The notes beneath the pieces were generated by a model. It ran no database searches and was not told the origin of the DNA. It saw only the letters and a program-made list of their open reading frames with translations. Made by a program: the position numbers and the translations under genes. From Rutstroemia sp. NJR-2017a BVV2 (taxonomy: Eukaryota > Ascomycota > Leotiomycetes > Helotiales > Rutstroemiaceae), in the NCBI GenBank assembly GCA_002946415.1, contig NJPS01000010.1:868001-932000 (forward strand): a stretch of 64,000 bases of DNA, in the 5' to 3' direction. Position 1 is the first letter of the stretch. Each line of letters opens with the position of its first letter. This document shows positions 45,931 through 57,500 of this stretch, in pieces.

Positions 45931-46526
45931 TTGGTAGATATTTGGTTCTCAAGTGTACGGCGCCATAGAAAACAGCATACGTCAACAAAGGCCTTCACAA
46001 GCTACTTGTGCTCATTGCTAACGAAAGCTGTTCATCTAAAAGAAGTGCTGACATCTGACGTCCAGTGGCGCAAGAGCACTTTGGATGAGCTACTCGACGG
46101 TGCGAACCCTCCCGGCACACGTGGGGTGGAGATGGATAACCCAGATTACCGCGAGTTGGTAGACATGGTTCCTCAAGTCTTCAAAATTGGTGGAACTGTG
46201 GAAACGGTTTAATCGCCTAATCTCTAGCAGCTTCGAGATCCAGGGTGCTGCAAAACCTGTTATAAATGCCAATCTTCCGAACCTTGCTGTCCTTCCAGGA
46301 AGATCTGATTTCGCCGAGAAGTCATCTCTCAAAGTACTTGATGCCGGACTAGAACATAAGAATTAGAGCCGACTATGTATGGAAGCAGCCTGCAGGAGAT
46401 ATGAGGGCACAGAAAAGAGTTTCCTTCATGGCAGCTCAAAAGTTAGCAAAAAGAGAAGCATCAGCAGGCATTATTCGATCTCTAAGAAGTGAGTCGTCAC
46501 GGAGGAGGTCACCAGGAGCAAGTTAA
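45931..46526 (+). pseudogene. Possible decayed or intron-containing gene of unknown family
   Basis: Three consecutive frames read like protein. One ends with ANPPGTRGVEMDNPDYRELV and a stop near 46212. A second reads FEIQGAAKPVINANLPNLAV and then FAEKSSLKVLDAGLEHK. A third reads ADYVWKQPAGDMRAQKRVS and ends in RSESSRRRSPGAS with a stop at 46524. They can be chained only with two frame changes; I found no clean intron for both. This suggests a frameshifted pseudogene, though a gene with unusual introns is possible. I cannot name the family. Confidence 0.25.
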
Positions 46527-47413
46527 CCGCCGACAAAAAGGGCCTTTCAGGGACAGAAGGATAACCACGATAAAGGTAGAATTGCTAGGCAGCAAGAAGA
46601 ATCTGAAAGAGGCATACATACCAATGCAGGTGTCACCGAACTAAAGAAGTACGAGAAGATCAGCAGCAGCGCGGCGCGTCAAGGTCGCAATCGGTGTTTG
46701 CCAAAGCAAAGAACTGTTCTATCAACTACACGAGAGTGCAGTTAAAGCAGTTCTGCAGCAAAGCTTAAGGAGTACTCGTGATAATGCTGATCACACCAAG
46801 ATATTTACTCCTAGACGGGAGAAGACGTTAGTTTACGTTGTGCTCTGGCTAAGGAAGCTCTTGCTACATACATGTTTCGCAGCAAAATCATGCTGAAGAT
46901 CTGTACAGTCGAGTGTGTCCTTTCATCCGGCCGTTGATTATATCTAGAGCATGATTGTTGTATCAACATTGGATGTAAAGGAGCTAGTGTTCCCAACCCA
47001 AAGTTGACTCTCACCGTCGCCGTTGCCATTAACATATGCACGGTCCAGCTTGCCAAGGCACAGTTGCATTACCCCACCTCCCCCTTCCTTCGTCTTGGCT
47101 TTTTCAAATTCTGGGTCGTCGAAAATCCACACCATTGGCATAGTGATGCAGCCTTCGGATTAAGCCAGTAGCATTGAGCAGAAGTGAGTCGCTGGATCTG
47201 AAATACCTCGTTGGAAAGTGACATACCTTTGCTCGCCTTACATTTATTTTGCGTGAAGTTGTATCCTTTCGGATTAGAGTTTATCGGAGCTCGGAAAGTC
47301 TCGGACTACGATTTGTCCTCATTGAACCTCGGGACTGGTAAGTAATCTTGCATTTCAATTACTAATGGTCAGTTACTGTTGGTACGTATCAGGTCATGTG
47401 TCACCTTGCCCAC

Positions 47414-47695
47414 GCACCCGATTCCGTTTAGTCATGGCACACAGTAATTAGGTCTGCTCGCTAAATCTCTCCCTATATTCTGTAAAATAGTTGTTTCAAC
47501 TCAAATAACTTCTTTAGTTCTTACTCAATAACAAACAAATTAAATCGATTCCTGATCGGTATAAAGCTGTGATTGATGGAGGTAGACGGATGACAGCTTA
47601 CTAGAATAAATAATATTATATGGTTGATTTTTAATAAAAGAATGAAGTGATTTACAAGCATTTACAGTGTGCCATGACTAAACGGAATCGGGTGC
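47414..47695. mobile_element. MITE-like element with 29-bp perfect terminal inverted repeats
   Basis: The left end 47414-47442 (GCACCCGATTCCGTTTAGTC and onward to GGCACAC) is the exact reverse complement of 47667-47695. The 282-bp element has an AT-rich interior without an ORF. It is flanked on both sides by CAC (47411-47413 and 47696-47698), a possible 3-bp target duplication as made by PIF/Harbinger-type transposases. The inverted repeats are seen directly; the class assignment is inference, since 3 bp can match by chance. Confidence 0.65.
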
Positions 47696-48117
47696 CACGT
47701 TCTTATAAGTGGCCAGAATGATTGTGATGATGCATGATGATTCTCATTCTAGGTGGGCATCATAGCCCTTATTAAGTGCACCTTAAATGGCGCAGTGCCG
47801 TAGACTAATTACAAATGCCATTCACTTGAAAGTGGTGGAGATTGCACCCAACACGAGTGAATGTGCTTTGCCGTTCGTCCCAACAGTTACCCTCCCACTC
47901 ATCATGTAAGATCGGTCCCAATCGACGTCCTTTCGTATATCGTACTACTTCAACTAGCGCTTCGCAAATAGGCATGCCGGCCGAGTGTTATCCGATGAGA
48001 GTCAGAGACTGATCGGATTGGCCTTTAATTACCTTACCATGTTGTAACTATTAGTAGGATATATACGCTCTCCAGAACCCTTCGGTTCTTTGCTATCGAA
48101 CGCCCAGTAATTTCAGA

Positions 48118-49169
48118 ATGGTTTCCAAGACAACTCACATATTTAAAAAGGTCGATAACCTCAACCTCAAGGTGGACGCCTATTTGCCAACTGCTTCCGA
48201 GGAATCGTGGTCTACCGCAGTATTATATCTTCATGGAGGCGGCCTTGTGGCATTAGATCGAGAATGGCTTCCTACACACGTGGCACAAGCATGCATGATT
48301 CGAGGATGGCCTCTCTTTAGTGCAGATTATCGTCTAATGCCACAAGCAAGCGGCCGGGATATGTTAGAGGATGTTATTGCAGCCTACGACTTCGTTCGCA
48401 CGAAGCTCCTGACAAAACCTAGCTTCGACGAAAATACTAAGATTGTGCTCATGGGAGCAAGCGCAGGTCTATCTACCCATGCACTCATTTTGGAGAAATC
48501 TCAAGCTAAAACCTTTAGGTGGTTACTTGTCTTTCATTGCAAAGCCGCATTTGCAGCCTCCTCCCGTGGCAGTATTCAGCTATTACGGTCCACCAACCTG
48601 TCATGATCCATTCTACTCTAGCAACAAAGTCATTGGTCCATCACCATTGTCAAAAAGCCAATTCGAACGCTACTTTGAAGGACCAGTCACTGCTGGTCCA
48701 ACACCTTCAGGTCTGCCGGGCTTCGACGTAGCATCACTTCTTGCCGACTATTCCCGTGATCCAAAATGGATACTAGCACCACCAGGCGATATCGATGATC
48801 GTTCATCATTATACTATTGGCTAGTGCAGGAGAACAAATTACCCGAAATGTGGGCTGATGTTGATCCCGGATGGGAAAGCAGCGCATTGAAGGACTTTGG
48901 GAAGACGATCATCGTGCATGGTGATGTCGATGAAGTGGTACCGTATTATATGTCGGAGAAGTTTGTCAGTATCAATAGTAGGTTTGTGTGTCCAGGGTGG
49001 GTGGAGACTTGCTGATTTACATCTAGGCCCCGGGGACGTACAATTGTTTACCGCACTGGGAAAGAACCATGCTTGGGACGCTCCCTTATTCCTCGGCGAC
49101 CCCGAACTAAAAGTTGTCGAAGAAGCTTGGAGAGCACTGGATAAGATTGTTGCAGAAGCCAAAGGTTGA
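48118..49169 (+). CDS. Alpha/beta hydrolase, HSL-type esterase/lipase
   Basis: Exons 48118-48466, 48519-48977 and 49027-49169 join in phase and give 316 residues. The oxyanion motif HGGG is at 39-42 (LYLHGGGLVAL). The nucleophile elbow GASAG lies at the first exon junction. Asp in HGDVDEVVP and His in GKNHAW complete the catalytic triad. This layout is the alpha/beta hydrolase fold-3 (hormone-sensitive lipase) family, usually acting on short-chain esters or lactones; the natural substrate is unknown. No signal peptide is visible, so a cytosolic enzyme is likely. Introns are 52 and 49 nt. No biosynthetic cluster gene is adjacent. Confidence 0.91.
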
Positions 49170-49750
49170 GATATGGGCTGTGACTCCTCGCACATAACGT
49201 TTCTAGATACCTATCGTGCACTCCGTTCCACTGCATCTTTTGTCTCAATACTTTCTTGTGGTGTTATGATTTATTCTGTAATGCTGTAGAACCCTTTCAT
49301 TCGGTTTTTATTTGATAAGAGACGCTGCAGTTCGTCTCAATCCTGACTATTTGATCCTTTTCCCCTTGCAGCAAGCTCACCCAACGCACTTTGGATCATC
49401 GGACACGCGAGCAATGGTCTTGATCACTCCGTGTCGGCTTATGCTTGTTGAACTGCTATACACTTTCTCTTCGACACCCTGATCCTTTACCTTACGTCGA
49501 GAGTGTTCCGTTGTATTTGCCAAAGGCGGTTAGCCAAGCGAATATCCCATTCAACTTCCCCCCATTTCTCTTTCTTCAAAAGCACATCTTAGGCTTCTAG
49601 AGACATCAAACAAAGCTTAATGTACTATTTAAGCTTACATGGGCGTAGTTTCATGTCCGTTTTGAAGATACTCTCATGCTGATACCTATCTATTCGCCTA
49701 CCTTGAACTGCGCCGTGATTCATTTACAAGCAGGTATTACCAACTGTCGT
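49170..49750. other. Convergent intergenic region
   Basis: About 580 bp between the esterase and the hypothetical gene. No coding signal or repeat of note. Confidence 0.4.
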
Positions 49751-50649
49751 TCAGTGCTCTCCCCTGAAGTTCATGGGTATTTTGACTCCCAGATCGTGTG
49801 CCAAAATCCTCTTAATAGCTCCAATCGATGGCCTAGGACGTGAGCGCGATGGTCTGAGAATTTTCGACGTGGGTGCTGCGACTAGTTTAAGTTGAGATGT
49901 TTTGTCTGACATGGCTTGGTGCAGGGTGGCTCGTTGTCGAGGGGTTCGGGTTGTTGAGATGGAAGTACAAATGATGGCATCTGTAGTGTCGGATTCTTTT
50001 CGTGTAGAAGACGAAGACGTCGCACTCCTTTCGCGAGTCATCACATCCGTAGGTCTGATCGCAACCCTATCAATCATCTGCGAAATGAGCTTATTCTTGA
50101 TAACTCCCCGGGCTGCATCATCGATATCCTTAACTGATATGCCTCTCGTCAACTTGTCACTTCCAGCCAGGCCATGGTTCCGTCCCAACAACGACGTACT
50201 CCCGTCTACCCGGCCAACGGATGACAAAATCCTCGGGAAGTCCAACTTTATGTCTTCACAAGCAACCATTGGTTCTGGCCCATTCATGTCACCCTGCTTC
50301 ATGCCCACTTGCTCTGACACCATAGACATATCTACCGGCACTTTGCTTGCCGTGTCCGCGTCGGCAAAGGTATCTTCAGTAATCCCCCTTTTCTTTGTTC
50401 TCTCAACCAGCTTTTCGAAATCGACAATGACCCAATCGTGTCCCCCACCAGCGCTTGCAATCTTCTTCCAGATTGTCCTGTTCCGCACTACAAGCCCAGG
50501 TCTAACATCGCCTGTTCGTCCACTCCGATTTGTACTGGGGATTGCTCGGCACTCGTTCTTTTCTTTGCATGCTGCGTGTTCCAATGTTCCTAAAGAAAGT
50601 TAGCCATCGGAAGAAAATTGAGAGTTGAGGAGAGCTGACGGTTTGCCAT
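49751..50649 (-). CDS. Hypothetical protein, 282 residues
   Basis: Exon 1 is only 10 nt (50649-50640, ATGGCAAACC) and exon 2 is 50589-49751. The 50-nt intron has a branch-like GGCTAACTT and an acceptor TTTAG. The joined frame begins MANRTLEHAACKEKNECR. I recognise no domain. Visible features are a segment VVRNRTIWKKIASAGGGHDW, then VIVDFEKLVERTKKRGI, a Ser/Thr/Arg-rich middle, and a basic C-terminus with SRPRPSIGAIKRILAHDLGV. The splice model keeps a long frame in a region without competing ORFs on that strand, which supports a real gene. A 233-codon frame on the other strand (49902-50603) is most likely its shadow. Confidence 0.65.
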
Positions 50650-52334
50650 TGTTTGAAACTTGTCCTTAATTCTTGAGCGCAAGATACAGCGACAGAATTT
50701 ACTGTTCAGGGAATATTTATGCTGCGACTGATATAAATTTATCGGAAGTGGAGCTCGAGAACCACGGCGATGAAAGGAAGAAGTGGTTTGAAAACGCTGT
50801 CAATTGAATGGATGATTGTTGCGGGATGGGATGGATTTGAAAGTGAACGTCGATTATGTGGAAGCACTTGGCGACCCCTTCCTCTTCGAGACTGAAAACT
50901 TCATCAGATTCAGAGACTACAACGACATAAAGAGAGTGAAGTCAGGGGTGTGACAATCTTACTTCTTGATTTGGTACCTCTGCGGAGATTTATGTAGCGT
51001 TTTGTTTCCTCCACGTCCGAAGCTTGAAAATGTTGGTTGTTTATCATTCGAGAATACAGGCTCTCACTTTACAGTAGACTGAGTCCGAGGCTGGCCAGTC
51101 ATTGTGATTGACTTTCTACCTACATTGTAGACCAACTTGGGGAAAAACATTACTACGTTCACGAAAATAGAGACGGGGTCCGCCAAAGCTGGACTCCTCT
51201 CCATGAATGTCCCATCCCGTCGCTTCCCAAGGTCATAGTCACGAGTTTATCATGTGATAGCTTGAGCAGCGACAGAAAGTTGAGCTCTATCTTATCTAGG
51301 ATGACAGTTTGCCTTCCGACTGTCCGCAGCATGATCAACAGCCACGAGTCGTGCTATCCTTAGAAGTATTGAACACCATGACTGCCTTTCGTGGTAAAGA
51401 CGTGGAGGCGATTCATGTATGCGAACACTCTACAAAGGCAAAGCGAACATGTTACATCCAGCTCGTCAGGCCTCTGAGTGAGCAAATTCTGAAGCCGATC
51501 GTATAAGCACCCAAAGATAGATAGCAATCTGACAGCCGGGTAAAACGTTTTGGCACCAATCGATCGCCAATTAGGCGGCCTCAATGACTTTCCCATCTGG
51601 GGGCGAGCAGCAGTAAACCCAATTTTCATCACTGACACCGGTGGCAAGATTGCGTGGAGGTCTTAGGGGAAACTTTTCTCGCTCGAAATCACACATTCTG
51701 CAGCTAAAGCTCTGGTTTTGCACCACTCGAAGCTACCGAGATCATATGTAGAATTGATTTTTCATTTCATGGCTTAGATGCCCCCCTTCTCTAAGTAGAT
51801 ACTTTTGAGTCCGTCCCAAGTACAAGGATAGGAAACCCAAAGAAACTTTTGGCCTTCCCTTATCAATGCATTCATTGCATTAATCAAATACACGAACACC
51901 AAGCAAACCACGATACCGCTCATAAACGTACAATTCCCCGCATGTGACCACCCGTCGCTACACGATTGTGGCTCAATAGAAACATAAATACTACAAACTC
52001 CTGCATGTTGGCAGGGTCTTTTTTCCTAGGTGATGCTGGTTATTGCGCACATGGGGTGGCTGACACGGGAGCAGGCCCGACATGCCTAGTTACCCCCATG
52101 GGCAAACATCACCAACCCCACAATTGACTAACGCTGCATACAAGAGGTACGCAGTGACACCCCAGCCTCCAGATTCATATAAATCGTGTCTTTAGCCAAC
52201 TTCGCCCCCGTAAAAACCTCGGAAGCTGGGACTACTCGGCCCTTTTCTTCGTTGGTTGGCAACGGCGAGTCCTGATCGCCGAGGCGTTGGATCGTCATGT
52301 GTAGAATTCGCCAATGCTATCAGACGAATCTCAA
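50650..52334. other. 1.7-kb intergenic region
   Basis: No convincing ORF; frames of up to 95 codons near 51.3-51.65 kb look random. No repeat or RNA gene recognised. Confidence 0.4.
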
Positions 52335-54545
52335 TCAGCCACTGAGGAACGCCCTTCTTCTCATCTCGGCTTCTCTGATAATCTCTGCAGAAAGCCCCAG
52401 GCTCGGCGCAAGGTGAGCGTATTTCTCGATCTCCACCACAACGTCATTGATAATTCCATCGATTGTATCATGAATGACAAGAGTAGATATGATCTGCGAG
52501 AGCGATGGCGACATGGTGGCGCCCATAACAAGGAGAGTTTGAGAAACGATGGAGAGTGCACCTTGCCACAGATATGGCATATGCCCGGCATGACTGTAAA
52601 ATGATCAGCTTCTTCTAACGGTCCAAGATCGTTGAATGTACTTACTGGGCGCTGATGTGTTCCAGCTGCCTAATGGAAGCCTCTAAGCACTTTCGGCAGT
52701 TTTCCCTAACCGAAGGATCCAGTGCGGCTTGTTCGTTGTCCAGCACGGCCAAAATATATGGTCTGAAGATAATCGTTCTGCAAGCGAAGTAACGCAGTCT
52801 CAAAACAGTCTGTACAGGGTCTGCAAGTAAAGTTCGGGTGAATGGGAACTGTACTGGTAGTGGTAGACTCTCATACCACTGTGTTAGTTGAAAATCTAGC
52901 TCCGCTACGACAGGCTCCAAGCTCGATGTTGATGCCATCGAATCCTTAGAATAGATGAGCTGGCTGACTCGGTTGAGAAGTCTCCGAAGTGCGATCTCAG
53001 CCAAAAAGTACCACAGCTCATCCCGACCCACGCATTCATCGTCTTCCTGCTCAAAGCCTCCTGGAAGGCCCACGACCTCCTCGTATTGGACTATGCCAGA
53101 ATGAGGTAGGTCTAATTCTGCCAGAAGATCGCTCTCAAACAGAAGTGAATTCCAATATACACGTTCACAAAGTTCTCTCTGGCTTGCCGGAATTCTGCCG
53201 GGGGCACTCAGAAGCAGCTGAAGTTTCGTGCTCGTACTGCTTAGCAATGTCCATGCCTCCAAGGGTCGCACAAGATAGAACAGGTAAGCGGAAGCTAGAA
53301 CCGTACATTGGGCAGATAGCACAGAACTTCTCGTCATCAAACTCGGTAAGAGTGCCCAAGCAGCTGCGAAATACTGAAGGCCGGGAGGGTCTTCGGAGTT
53401 AACAGCTCTTGAGATGCTTCCGCTGCAACTAGCCTGGCCCAAAGCCATAACCAGGAGAACAATGCAGCTCTCGGGTCCCTCGCGAAAGCCGTTCGATAGC
53501 GCGATACGATAGTAATTTGTCCAGTTGAATGGATTGACGCATGCATACCACACATTTACCTTCGCAAAGAAGGCCTCAATGTAGGCAGAGGTATTCGAAA
53601 GGTCTAAGCATGGGGTTTTGGACAATGCCAGTGGTTCTCTGGCCATTTCCAGTTGGAGGAGGATTTGCGGATCGTATGGTCTTGAAACAAGATCCCGTAT
53701 CAGTGGCCATTGTAACAGATGTAAGGCCGCATTGGTATGGATTTTTGGCATTGTCGATATGTTGGTTGGGTTTGTCCAAGTACCAAGGCCTGTAGCGGGA
53801 AGTAAGGAAACAAATGTTCCACTAGCTTGCATGATCAAGTCATCATTGCTAGTCGTGGTGCCGCCATTGATCGATGGAGAGCCAGTTGAAAGAGCGAAAT
53901 TGGTTGTCTGACCGATTAGAGTCGATTGTAGTAGTCCCTCGATTCGTGTAAGATGCTCCAGAATCAGTTTATCTCCAGCGTCGAGTTTTATACCAGGCTC
54001 TCGATAGATGCACTCCGCGCCCAACTCTGTGCAAAGCTTGCATTTGGGCTTTGTTCCATCACACCTTGACTTTCGAGATCGACATATCTCACACTGATGT
54101 ATTATATTAGTAAGGCCTGTACCCTACGGCTACATGAACTTACAGCAATGGTAGCCCTCCTCCTTGGGTAATCAATGCCCGCATCAGTACTTCTTCTTTT
54201 TAGTGGATTACCTGTTTCTTCACTGTTTTGATTTTGGTTTTGGTTTTGTCTACTCTGTAGCCCATTCGGGGCTGATTCTCTATCCGCCGAGGACTGTGAT
54301 AAGTTTCTAGCTTTCTGGGCGGACCCTAGAATACCTTCACGAGAGAAAGTGGACATACGTCGACCAGTCGGTGATTTCAAGGAATTGGGAGACATCAAGT
54401 CTCCATTGGTGACGATTGAAAGGCGAGGTGAGGGGATACCAATGTCGAACTTGTCCCTCGACATTGAGAAATGTCGTCCGCTTCCGGTAGTAGAATTCGG
54501 GGAATTCTCTTGAGAAGAACTAGACATTGTGTCGATGTAAGGCAT
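52335..54545 (-). CDS. Zn2Cys6 fungal transcription factor
   Basis: Exons 54545-54144, 54093-52646 and 52593-52335 join across 50- and 52-nt introns and give 702 residues. I start at MPYIDTM; an ATG six codons later (54527) is equally possible. Residues about 1-134 are Ser/Asn/Gln-rich with an N-Q repeat. The zinc cluster follows directly: CEICRSRKSRCDG..KCKLC......C, six cysteines binding two zinc ions. A fungal-specific transcription factor middle domain covers about 260-560 (VNPFNWTNYYRIALSNGF, QYFAAAWALLPSLMTRSSVL). Exon 1 ends exactly before the first zinc-cluster Cys. It is nuclear; target genes cannot be told, and the long gene-poor flank gives no hint. Confidence 0.94.
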
Positions 54546-57500
54546 GTAAAGATTGAGTTCATAAACTCTGTTTCGGTAAAGGTTTTGTAAGGCGAAGGAA
54601 GCTTTTGCAAGCTCGTATAGTTATTCATAGATTGTTCGTATAAAACACAACTCTGTGTTCAACCACAGGCTGGTGCGAGAGCAGAGGCTTTTGTCTATTT
54701 CGGGCCCATAATATCTGCTGCAAAAGAATGCTATTGATTATGTGCCGCGTGAACAAGCTTGGGGGTGTACAATGGGAGGCGTAAAACTGCGTACTGCAAG
54801 AACCGTGAATAGGAGGATGTGCTACATGGATTGGGATATCAGACGATATGCTTAGGGGTGCCTAGGAGAATTCGACTTTTCCATCGACTGGAGACCCCTG
54901 TGAAGGCTCATGCAGGTTCAGATATTCAAAAATCTGGGGTTCGGTAGAAAGCAGTCGGCCAAATGGAGTAAATTTTGATCTCAGAAGCCCATCAAAGAAT
55001 ATTCTAAGGCTGGATATAGAGGCGCTGCGCGTAGGATGGTGTGGTAGACTGGTAGTGTCCGAGGACTGGTATGGAGGTGGTTAGGATCTTCCGTTGGCTC
55101 TCAAAGTGGTGGATCACATTGCAGAGCCATTGCATATGAAATATGGGGAAATGGTGGAATGACCACAGTGGTACAAGATCTGCCTCTGCTCGAAGGGGCG
55201 AGGTGGTGTTAATTGGGTGGGGAGTTCAAAGTGTGGGAATGTGTATATGATGCGACCTCGACAGCAGAGTTTTGATGAACATCATGAGGTTGTAGACGAG
55301 AAGGAATGTCATTTGCCATTTGGAATTTCCCAGTTGCCCATGCCCATTCGCTAGCTAGCAGAGAGTTAACTCGCTTTGGTGTAGGAAGTTGGTAGGAAGT
55401 TGGTGTAGGTAACGTGTTACGGAGCAGAAAAGTCCGGATATCCTAAAGAGGACAGCCAAACAGGCCTCTTCATTGGAGCATACAGACGACGTGCATAAGC
55501 GAGAACGGCAGGGGCCAAGAGGGGCTAACACTCTTAGTCGTTCCTGATTGTGAGATCCTTATGTCAGCAATTTAAAGTTATGCATTTCAGTCCTTCCATC
55601 ACACATCCATCACATTTACTACTCCACTCCTACTCATTACCGTTGCTCCTATCTAACAGGGATGGGAAGAGTCTCTGTTGCTTTGTTGTTAAGGCAGAGA
55701 TCATCGCCAATCTCACAAACAAGCAGTCTCATTCAGCCTGTGTGCAGTGTGCAGAACCATTTCCCGAAACTTCGAAAGTCTGGGGAAATTATGACGGAAG
55801 CGGGGTTGAGGCGCAATCACAAGAATATCTACGACAGCGCGATAGCCACGCTCGATGAGCGATATTTCTCGCCAAACACGAACGGATCAGAGCTATCTTG
55901 AGACAGCTCCCATACACATGCATACCACTATGGATTATGACCCTTGGCAACAGAGAAAGGGCCGACACACTCGACCGCAGCTGCTTTGGACAGAGGACGG
56001 TCTGACCAAGACATGCTCTCGACTGGCTACAAATGATTCGGCGGACGTCTTGTTTGGCGGGGTACTTCGGGTCGATATTTGCAACATTGTATGGTCTAAG
56101 TTAAGTTTCCCTACATCCTGGTGACTATATTGCAGGTTTCATCAGATACAATCCCACGATCTGCCCTGCCCGCTACTGGCTACTTTCATCTGATCTTCAT
56201 ATTTGACTTTCACATCATGTACCGATAAGAAGATTAACTTCCATGCTTAATATCTGCCGCCTATCGTACGTCGAAGAAGCTGACACGATACTTCACCCAG
56301 GCCGTTAGATCTGCGATAGTGGCCACTGGTCACAACCGAAAAATCCCAGCAATGCTCGAACGTGTTCCCAAGGCTTATGGGAGTTGTGGTGCACCAAAAT
56401 ACGCAAAGACGCTACCTGAAATACATGGTGGCGGTCGCCACAATAAGCCATGAGATTTGTAGTAAGCATTTTTTTCGGCTGTCTTCGTATGGACCTGACT
56501 ACATGCATAAGCGGGTTCGTTTCGGATACATTCGGCACGGTATGTTCTTAGTAGACGTACCCACGAATGATAACTTCAATGACATTAATCCGTTTCGGCT
56601 TCGAACAATTGTATTGTAGAATTCGTTCTAGTCTCTGCAATTGCGGGACTTTCACAATATATTCAGTGGATCATGTTGATTTACCCTGGCCGTCCTGCAA
56701 GAACCGAGGGTTTCTCTAAGGTGCACCAATCTTCTGTCAACCATGGATTCTATGTAAGAATCATCAGGAAGTCCTACGACTGTTATCTATCTGTGGGCAA
56801 TATGTCACTATCATAGCAACACAAGCAATTCTCTAGGAGTACTGGGGTCTCTGAAAGCATGGAAATCGATGCATTCAAATCTCCGAATAAAGGGGCGCTC
56901 CGCGTCCTGATAAGTAGACGACAGGCTCTCTAATTCAGAAGCTCATTTCTTTGGTACGGTATACTAGCACAAGCCCACTATGGTTTACGCAGCTATAGTA
57001 CCAAGTTTGATACAAAACTTAAATTTCTTTGTCGTGAGGTCAGAATTCACCAACCCAACAGAATCTAGAGTGCTCCAGATCACTACACTACAGGCGGATT
57101 CTCCCATTAGTATTGAGATTTTCTTTAATCAAGTTTGGCAGATGCCTTCAGGTGAGATGGGCGAATCATGAGTGCCCCAACCCAAAGGGTATTACCACAC
57201 GGTGGACTTATTCATCAGCGTGGTTCAGTTAGTTACGACTCACTTCAGAAAGTACTCTGACCTATGTTTTGGAAGCATAGCTCCAGTGTTTAACATTTGA
57301 TTGGCCTATGAACAATCTCAGAAAATCGGCATTGACCGAAAGCAAATTATCCTAGTCTGAAGATTAATGCTGTGCCGATTCAATCAGAGCATCCCGTAGG
57401 TGAAGCATACACGGCAAAGGGATTCACTTTCATAGGCGGGTCAAGGTACTGCGTGTCGTGGGCTAGAATTTCTGAATTTCTCGAAGGCTACGGGTTTCTC

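Larger units (their letters stand above)
45178..48117. other. 2.9-kb gene-poor region with decayed coding and a MITE-like element
   Basis: It holds the possible decayed gene at 45931-46526, a 65-codon minus frame at 46944-47141 (MPMVWIFDDPEF..), which may be a leftover exon, and the inverted-repeat element at 47414-47695. The sequence from 47460 to 47660 is AT-rich. The promoter of the esterase gene must lie near 47900-48117. Confidence 0.45.

Noticed and set aside
49902..50603. 233-codon plus-strand ORF
   Set aside because: It overlaps the minus-strand hypothetical gene and reads as its shadow, without a recognisable motif.
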